Shown here: piece after piece, positions 58,404-64,000 of the stretch
Position numbering within the stretch: position 1 is the stretch's first letter
How the letters are laid out: each line of letters begins with the position of its first letter
Assembly: GCF_000336615.1 (NCBI RefSeq)
Contig: NZ_AOLW01000006.1
Span: 62,001 to 126,000, forward strand
Source of the DNA: Haloarcula amylolytica JCM 13557
Lineage (GTDB): Archaea > Halobacteriota > Halobacteria > Halobacteriales > Haloarculaceae
Direction: 5' to 3'
DNA: 64,000 nt
Program-made: the position numbers and the translations under genes
The notes under the pieces: generated by a model
Seen by the model: only the letters and a program-made list of their open reading frames with translations
What the model was told of the DNA's origin: nothing
Databases searched by the model: none

Positions 58404-60575
58404 TCACCGCGTCGGCCCGTCACGACCCAGGTCTTGGAGTAGAGCGTCGTAGCTCCGGCCGAACACCGCCTGTTTTCTGAGCGACGTTATCGCGACCTCG
58501 AAGACGGGGACGGCGAACTGCCCGGCCGGCCCGCCGACGACGACAGCCGCTTCGTGATCCGTCTCGTCGGTCCACTCGCCGTCGAGTTGCCGGACGAGCA
58601 CCTCGCCGAAGTAGCCGCCGAGTTCCCGCACGACGCTGGTGAACGCGCGGTCGTCGAACGACGCGTCGCTCCCGAACGTCGTCTCGGCGAAGCGCTCGTC
58701 GTCCCACTCCGCGTCGACCAGATCGTCGAGCCGCGAAAGCGAGGCCGGCGAGAAGTCGAGGTCGTGTTCGCCCCAGAAGTCGGCGAACTCGACGGCGGTG
58801 TCGGCGTGTTCTGCGCGGACTGTTCCGGGCTCCCACGAGCGATCCATCGAGTCAGCGGTCGAGTCGCCGTCGGTGGGGATGGCTGTCTCACCCTCGTCGG
58901 GGGCCGCTGTCTCAGCCGTCTCGTCAGCGGCCGCGCTCTGTGACGGTGCAGTCTCAGTGGCATCAGACGTCTCGACATCCCCGACAGGAGCCGATGTGTC
59001 GGGACGATCATCGGACTGTTCCACGGCATCGGATTCCGCAACGGCTGCCGGCGTGTCATCGACTCCCGCGGCGTCAGCGGTGTCTGCAGGCGACTCGTCA
59101 CCCGTGGTTTCGGAAACCGCCTCCGCGTCTGTAGCGGCGTCTGACGACGCATCCGGCGAGATATCGGGCTTCGATTCGTCGTCTATCGATATCCCGGCCG
59201 CTCCGTCGTCGGCTGTATCGGTCGCTGCTTCGTCAGCAGATGTGTCAGTTGCCGCTCCCGCGGACGCGTCGACAGTTCGGTCCTCGTCGCGAGTGTCGAC
59301 AGCCGAGTCTTCGGGAAGTGTCTCGGCCGCCGGCGCTTCGTCCGAGGGGTCCGCTGTAGCACTGTCGGCTGCCGGTTCCGCTTCGTCGATGTACGCGGCC
59401 GCTTCGTCGGCAGCGGCCATATCAGCGGTATCATCGGCCGTCGTCTCGACAGCATCAGTCGTGTCAGCAGTCGGTCCGTCTTCAGAGGCGTCGAGGGCTG
59501 AGTCCGCTGCCGGTGTTTCGGCGGTTGGTTGCTCATCGGCGGTATCAACAGCCGACTGCTCGGCAGCGGTGTCGGTGCCCGACCCTGCATCGCTTGAGTC
59601 GATAGTCGACCCCTCCTCGGTGGGTTCAGCGGCCGACGGCTCGCTGCCGGCATCGTCTGACGCTGACTCGGTCGTCTCTGGGTCTGCGTCCTCGCCGATG
59701 TCAGCGGTCGAACCGTCGGCGTCGTCACTGCCCCACGGTGGCTCGTTCTCTGGCTCGTCAGCGGCCTCACTGACGGCTGGTGTGGGGTCGGTGTCGTCCG
59801 GCCGGTCTTCGCCTTCCGACTCGGATTCGACCCGCCGGACGATTCGGGTCGGCTCTGTTTCGATGGCCTGGGACGAATCGGTAGCAGCGGTGTCGCCGGC
59901 AGTTGCCTCACCTCGCTCGTCTGTCGCCGCCGGTTCGGGAGGCGCGTCGCGCTCGTTTGCTTGTCCGTCGTCGACGCGGCGAACGATCCGCGTCGGGTCG
60001 GAGACGGCGCTGTCGGCGTCGGTTTCGTCCGCGCCCGGCTCTGTCAGACCTTCGTCGTCGGTACTCTGTATGCTATCCAGTTCCAGTTCGGACTCCAGGC
60101 GCGTCACGACGGCCGCAAACACCGGCTCGTCGCCGAACGAGCGGGCGGCCACGTCGAACACCGCGACCGCCACCTCGTCGTCCGGCCCGGCAACGGCGAC
60201 GCCCCATCGACCGTCGGACTGGACCCACTCGCCGTCGTAGGCTCGCACGAGGAGTTCGCCGAGGTAGCTCCCGAACCGAACCGTGTTCTCGGTGTAGGTC
60301 GTCACACTCGCGGCGTCGCCGACGGTTTTGCCGTCGTAGCTCTCCTCGATAGCCGTATCGAGGCGGGCAAGCGCATCGGGGTCGAAGGTCAGCGGGTCCG
60401 CGCCGTCGACGACGTGCTCGGCGTACTCCCGGAACGTCGTCGGGTCGAGCGTCGCTGTATCCAGAAGGTCCGGCCCGTCGTCGGACGGCGGGTCGCCCCT
60501 GGCCGCCCGCTCGTCCCCGTCGGTCGACGAGTCATCGCCACCGACGGCGCGACGGATCGTATCGAACAGGCCCAT
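58404..60575 (-). CDS. large acidic protein with duplicated end domains
   Basis: A 723-residue protein with similar globular domains at each end. One lies at about residues 35-165 (LTFDPDALARLDTAIEE, FGSYLGELLVRAYDGEW, AVAVFDVAARSFG) and one at about 600-720 (LDFSPASLSRLDDLVD, LGGYFGEVLVRQLDGEW, AVPVFEVAITSLRKQ). Between them stretch about 430 residues of D/E/A/T/S, almost surely disordered, with a repeated motif DPTRIVRRV / EPTRIVRRV (near 195 and 245). No family known to me. The ATG at 60573-60575 (MGLFDTIRRAVGG) was chosen over a GTG two codons earlier. Confidence 0.7.
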   Translation of the reverse strand: MGLFDTIRRAVGGDDSSTDGDERAARGDPPSDDGPDLLDTATLDPTTFREYAEHVVDGADPLTFDPDALARLDTAIEESYDGKTVGDAASVTTYTENTVRFGSYLGELLVRAYDGEWVQSDGRWGVAVAGPDDEVAVAVFDVAARSFGDEPVFAAVVTRLESELELDSIQSTDDEGLTEPGADETDADSAVSDPTRIVRRVDDGQANERDAPPEPAATDERGEATAGDTAATDSSQAIETEPTRIVRRVESESEGEDRPDDTDPTPAVSEAADEPENEPPWGSDDADGSTADIGEDADPETTESASDDAGSEPSAAEPTEEGSTIDSSDAGSGTDTAAEQSAVDTADEQPTAETPAADSALDASEDGPTADTTDAVETTADDTADMAAADEAAAYIDEAEPAADSATADPSDEAPAAETLPEDSAVDTRDEDRTVDASAGAATDTSADEAATDTADDGAAGISIDDESKPDISPDASSDAATDAEAVSETTGDESPADTADAAGVDDTPAAVAESDAVEQSDDRPDTSAPVGDVETSDATETAPSQSAAADETAETAAPDEGETAIPTDGDSTADSMDRSWEPGTVRAEHADTAVEFADFWGEHDLDFSPASLSRLDDLVDAEWDDERFAETTFGSDASFDDRAFTSVVRELGGYFGEVLVRQLDGEWTDETDHEAAVVVGGPAGQFAVPVFEVAITSLRKQAVFGRSYDALLQDLGRDGPTR

Positions 60576-60654
60576 GGACACCGGAAGTACGTGCCGCTAC
60601 AAGAATGTACGCCGAAAGGATACTTGGCCGACAGGTCTGCGGAACGAAAACGGT

Positions 60655-62700
60655 TCAGTGCTCGTCGCGCAGTTCCATGTCGGCGACGATCTCGTAGGGG
60701 TGCTGTCCCTTCCGGATGCCGTCGAGCAGTTGGAACGACTCGTCGGGCGCGAGGAAGTGCCGGGTCACGGCTCGGCCGAGCGGCGTCGGTGAGAGGCCGT
60801 CGATAAATTCGTACTCCAGTAGCTTCCCCAGCGCGTGTTTCGTCGGCACCTCGCCGACCATCCGGTCGTTGAGCCGCTTGGCCTGCTTGCCGGCGACGGT
60901 GACGTTCGCCAGCGTCTCCTCGACGGCCGCGCCCTCGTCGTAGCGGGTGATGACCGGCTCCATCTCGCCTTTCAGGAGCTTGAACGCCACCTCGTCCTCG
61001 GTCATCTCCATGCTGTTGTGGTACGAACAGTCCGGCTCGACCAGCATGTAGACGGTGCCCTTGTCGTGGTAGTCCGGGCGGCCGGCCCGGCCGAGCATCT
61101 GGCTGAACTCCTGGACGGTGAGCCACTCGATACCCATCGCAAGCGAGTCGAAGATGACCTGCGAGGCCGGGAAGTCGACCCCCGCTGCGAGGGCCGCCGT
61201 CGTCACAACCGCCGCGAGGTCCTGGTCAGCGAACTGCCGCTCGACCCGCTGGCGCTTCCGGTTGTCCAGCCCGGCGTGGTACGGCGCGGAGCTGTACTCC
61301 AGTTTCCGTGAAATCTGGTGGCAGCGCCGTCGGGAGTTCGTGAAGATGATAGTCTGACCGCGGTACCCCTTGCTGGACTTGTTGTCGAAGGCCCGCTTGA
61401 CGAGCTTCTTTTCCGTCTCGATCTTCTCGCGGCCGTCGGCGAACGTGACGTGGCGCTCGATGGGGACCGGCCGCTCCTCGAACTCGATGAGCGTCGCCCG
61501 GAGCTGGTCGGCCAGTTGGCCTGGATTGCCGACCGTCGCCGAGAGGTAGATCCACTGCGTGTCGCCGCTGTCAGGTGCGCCACCTGATTCACAGTAGTAT
61601 TTGAGTCTGGAAATCAGGCCGTCGAGCCGGTGTCCCCGTTCGTCTTCACCGAGCGTGTGGACCTCGTCGATGACCACGGTGCCGACCGTCCCGAGGTCCT
61701 TGCCGGTCCGGAGCGCGTGGTCGATTCCCTCGTAGGTCCCGACGATGACATCGGCTTCGGGGTCGAACCGCCCACCCTCGTCAGCGATGCGGCTCGCGCC
61801 CACGCGCAGCGACACGTCGACCATGTCGCCGTAGCGGTCTTGAAACTGCTCGTACTTCTGGTTCGCGAGTGCGACCAGCGGGACGAGAAACAGCATCGTG
61901 CCCTTGTTGTTCAGGACGCGGTCGATACCCGCCATCTCGCCGATGAGCGTCTTCCCCGTCGCCGTCGCGCTCACGACCAGCTGGTCGCGGCCCTCGGTGG
62001 CCCCGTGCTCGACGGCGAGACTCTGGACCGGCAGCAGCGTGTCGAACCGGGATTCGAGATGGTCCTGCATTCCCGGGTGAAGGTCCAGCGAGTCGACGCG
62101 AACGGGGTCGACCTCGTCGACGGTGGCCGAAATCTCGTCGAACTTCGTCAGGTCTGGGTCCAGTTGGCCTGACAGGAGGTTCGTCACCCGGTCGAGGTCC
62201 TGCACCTCGAGTAAGAGCTCTTCGAGCCGGTCGCGGGCGTCGCCGCTGATACTCCCCTTGAACGCGAGTTCGCGGTCGAGCTGGTGGCGAGCGCACTCCG
62301 GGCAGATGGTCTCGTCGTCAGTCTCGATAGCCGTCTCGCTGGTAATCGGCGAGTAGCGCCCGTCGGAGGCACACAGCCGGCAGGTCCGGACGACCTTGGC
62401 CTCGATCTGGTACGCGTCGAGCATCTCGCGGATTCGCTCGCGTGCACGCGGAGCAGTCTGCTCGGAAATACGAATGCGGGCCGCACGGCGGGCGAGGTCG
62501 ACGAACTGGTCGGGCGACCGAAGCTCCTCGCTGGTCCCGTCCTTGACGCGGAGCCGACGCGGGCGGGGGCCGGCGTCGGTCTCTTTCAGTTCGAGGATGC
62601 CGTGGAAGAGGCGCTCGCCGTCCCGGTGCGCGGCGACGCGGAACTCCTCGCCGTGTTCGTGGAGGAACAGCGTCTCTACCTGTGCGGCCTGCTGTGACAC
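60655..62700 (-). CDS. archaea-specific Ski2-like superfamily 2 helicase
   Basis: A 681-residue helicase. The N-terminal 200 residues contain a zinc-binding part (CRLC and CPEC), matching the DUF5814/COG1202 architecture. The helicase core has ATATGKT (motif I), VIDEVHTL (motif II, DEVH), YLSATVGNP (III), IIFTNSRRRC (IV), AAGVDFPASQVIFDS (V) and QMLGRAGRPD (VI). C-terminal winged-helix/ratchet-like part. Likely a DNA or RNA remodeller in repair or RNA turnover. ATG at 62698-62700. Confidence 0.9.
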   Translation of the reverse strand: MSQQAAQVETLFLHEHGEEFRVAAHRDGERLFHGILELKETDAGPRPRRLRVKDGTSEELRSPDQFVDLARRAARIRISEQTAPRARERIREMLDAYQIEAKVVRTCRLCASDGRYSPITSETAIETDDETICPECARHQLDRELAFKGSISGDARDRLEELLLEVQDLDRVTNLLSGQLDPDLTKFDEISATVDEVDPVRVDSLDLHPGMQDHLESRFDTLLPVQSLAVEHGATEGRDQLVVSATATGKTLIGEMAGIDRVLNNKGTMLFLVPLVALANQKYEQFQDRYGDMVDVSLRVGASRIADEGGRFDPEADVIVGTYEGIDHALRTGKDLGTVGTVVIDEVHTLGEDERGHRLDGLISRLKYYCESGGAPDSGDTQWIYLSATVGNPGQLADQLRATLIEFEERPVPIERHVTFADGREKIETEKKLVKRAFDNKSSKGYRGQTIIFTNSRRRCHQISRKLEYSSAPYHAGLDNRKRQRVERQFADQDLAAVVTTAALAAGVDFPASQVIFDSLAMGIEWLTVQEFSQMLGRAGRPDYHDKGTVYMLVEPDCSYHNSMEMTEDEVAFKLLKGEMEPVITRYDEGAAVEETLANVTVAGKQAKRLNDRMVGEVPTKHALGKLLEYEFIDGLSPTPLGRAVTRHFLAPDESFQLLDGIRKGQHPYEIVADMELRDEH

Positions 62701-62782
62701 AGTCGTCTAGAGGCGACTGCGCTACTTGAGCGGTTCGGACTAGCTGTGGGTGTTACTGGTGCTGTGACAGTTGATTTAAACA

Positions 62783-62899
62783 GCCGGAAAGCCCCGGTCG
62801 GCTACGCTCCCGCGCCTCGCTGTGCGCTTCCCTCGCTTCGCTCGGTACAGTGCTTGCGTCGTCGGGGTTCGCGTAGCCGACCGCCCCTTTCAGTCCCAC
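62783..62899 (+). repeat. hairpin element, full copy 2
   Basis: Left box GCCGGAAAGCCC (one change from copy 1), stem CGGTCGGCTACGC (62795-62807), 63-base loop region, stem GCGTAGCCGACCG (62871-62883), right box CCCCTTTCAGTCCCAC (62884-62899). Stems pair perfectly although their sequence differs from copy 1 at many positions. The loop shares CTCGCTGTGCGCTTC-like and CAGTGCTTGC segments with copy 1 at the same spacing. GAAAG and CTTTC can pair outside the stem. Confidence 0.7.
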
Positions 62900-62986
62900 C
62901 CAGCATGGCTTGTCCAACGAGCGACGGGTAGGGCAGTCTGGCCCGCACTGTTCCAAGTACGGGGAGAAGTGAACTGTTGCTCCGGG

Positions 62987-63352
62987 TCACCCTTGCAGTT
63001 TGATTTCGTCGTCGCCGGCGGGAACCGCACAGAGGAACGCGCCCGGTTCGTCGCCGTCGTTACGGTACCAGTGGACAGCGCCGGCGGGGATGTGGAGGCT
63101 GTCACCGGCCTCGACTGCGTGCTCCTCGCCTTCGATGCCGACGGTGTACCGTCCGGAAAGGACGTACTGCTCGTGTTCGATTTCGTTGGTGTGTTTCGGC
63201 ACGCTGCCGCCGGGGGCGAGCGTGAAGCGACGGAGTGCGAGGTTCCCGCCGCCGTTACCCTCGCCGATGAGAACACCCTTTTCCAGCCCGTCGGCGGCGT
63301 CGACGGGTTCGTACTCGATGTCGTCCGCGCAGCGAATCAGTGGGTCGCTCAT
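62987..63352 (-). CDS. cupin-domain protein
   Basis: A 121-residue cupin: VPKHTNEIEHEQYVLSGRYTV (motif 1, with His/Glu ligands) and GDSLHIPAGAVHWYRN (motif 2). It probably binds one metal and may be a small enzyme or regulator of unknown substrate. The ATG at 63350-63352 starts MSDPLIRCADDIEYEP. Divergent from the site-2 protease gene. Confidence 0.85.
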   Translation of the reverse strand: MSDPLIRCADDIEYEPVDAADGLEKGVLIGEGNGGGNLALRRFTLAPGGSVPKHTNEIEHEQYVLSGRYTVGIEGEEHAVEAGDSLHIPAGAVHWYRNDGDEPGAFLCAVPAGDDEIKLQG

Positions 63353-63453
63353 GTGTGGTCCATCGCAGGTGCGTTGCAAAAGGCGTGCCGGCGTCGGTAA
63401 CCGTGGCAGTCCCGCCAAGGGGGCTTAAGACCGTCCCCCGACAAACGACGGGT

Positions 63454-64000
63454 ATGCGCCGGTTTCGTATCGGAAGCGCGTTCGGAATCCCGATCCAGTT
63501 GGATCTGACGTTTCTCCTCGTGCTACCGCTGTTCGCCTGGATTATCGGGACACAGATCGAACAGACGACTGAGCTGTTGAACGGGACGCTGAACGCCGGG
63601 CTGGACGTGGCCATCCTCACCGACGGTGCGCTCGTCTGGGTGCTCGGCATCGGGGCGGCCGTGGGGCTGTTCACTGGCGTTGTCCTCCACGAGCTCGGCC
63701 ACTCGCTGGTCGCAATCCGGTACGGCTTCCCCATCGACTCCATCACACTCTGGCTGTTCGGCGGCATCGCCCAGCTCAGCGAGATGCCAGAAGACTGGAA
63801 GCAGGAACTGGTCATCGCTATTGCCGGCCCAATCGTCAGCGTCGCCGTCGGTGCCGTCTGTTTCGTCGCGTTCCAAATTCTCCCGAGCGGCGTGGGGACC
63901 ATCGTCGAATCGGCGCGGTTCATCCTCGGCTATCTGGCGCTGATGAACATCGCACTGGCGGCGTTCAATATGCTCCCCGGCTTCCCGATGGACGGCGGCC
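63454..64000 (+). CDS. site-2 protease-like metalloprotease (M50), cut by the window end
   Basis: The first 182 residues of a membrane zinc protease. The HExxH active site is VVLHELGHSLVAIRYG; LFGGIAQLSEMPEDW and the second conserved block NIALAAFNMLPGFPMDGG (the NPDG-type motif region) are present. Four membrane segments are seen. Family members cut membrane-bound regulators or proteins within the bilayer. ATG at 63454; the rest of the gene, perhaps with CBS domains, lies beyond 64000. Confidence 0.93.
   Translation, partial: MRRFRIGSAFGIPIQLDLTFLLVLPLFAWIIGTQIEQTTELLNGTLNAGLDVAILTDGALVWVLGIGAAVGLFTGVVLHELGHSLVAIRYGFPIDSITLWLFGGIAQLSEMPEDWKQELVIAIAGPIVSVAVGAVCFVAFQILPSGVGTIVESARFILGYLALMNIALAAFNMLPGFPMDGG

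Noticed and set aside
58639-60240. 533-codon plus-strand serine-rich frame opposite the acidic duplicated protein.
   Set aside because: Same mirror effect: the acidic linker on the minus strand gives a stop-free serine-rich frame. The minus frame has globular end domains.

Overview
The window is haloarchaeal chromosome. It is GC-rich, encodes strongly acidic proteins, uses many GTG starts without a Shine-Dalgarno but with an AT-rich TATA-like box about 25-30 bases upstream (leaderless style), and carries archaeal information genes: Rpo7, aIF2-gamma, TFB, MCM, Trm1, L40e, Tsr3, a type-4 uracil-DNA glycosylase and a Ski2-like helicase. The general look, including one intergenic repeat that I recall from Haloarcula-type genomes, suggests Haloarculaceae; the genus is inference. 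Gene order is compact, with many 1-4 base stop/start overlaps. I see no insertion sequence, prophage or CRISPR array.

Layout. 1-12 kb: a translation/transcription operon on the minus strand (aIF2-gamma, PIN nuclease, Rpo7), a zinc-ribbon ArsR-like regulator with a palindrome before it, small membrane proteins, a nuclease-like protein, an MBL hydrolase, an AAA ATPase divergent from a membrane protein with five DUF1508 repeats, an FMN-binding protein, a thiolase and a Nudix hydrolase. 12-29 kb: hotdog thioesterase, Na+/H+ antiporter with TrkA domains, MBL protein, universal stress protein, SerS, methyltransferase, a peroxiredoxin with a long acidic tail, Tsr3, enolase-superfamily protein, L40e, DUF99, RidA, UDG, HisH and an SDR/acetoacetate-decarboxylase-like pair.

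29-45 kb: SWIM protein, 7TM-type histidine kinase, Trm1, two MATE transporters (one behind its own TetR gene and operator), BrkB-PAP2 pair, glnA divergent from an Lrp regulator, Rieske protein, FMN reductase and a glutamate-cysteine-ligase-like enzyme. 45-52 kb: a cluster running MCM - 90 aa - 111 aa - coiled-coil 269 aa - 255 aa - MinD-like ATPase, facing a TFB gene; this is the best candidate for an uncharacterised multi-gene system. 52-64 kb: a lipoprotein/chemoreceptor operon, tRNA-Pro, an SLC13 transporter, a large acidic protein with duplicated end domains, the helicase, a cupin and a truncated site-2 protease gene.

The most unusual non-coding signal is a family of hairpin elements. Two full copies (33637-33752 and 62783-62899) share end boxes and a loop, while their 13-bp stems differ in sequence and remain perfectly complementary. 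A larger variant lies at 31714-31899 and a lone box at 22331-22342.
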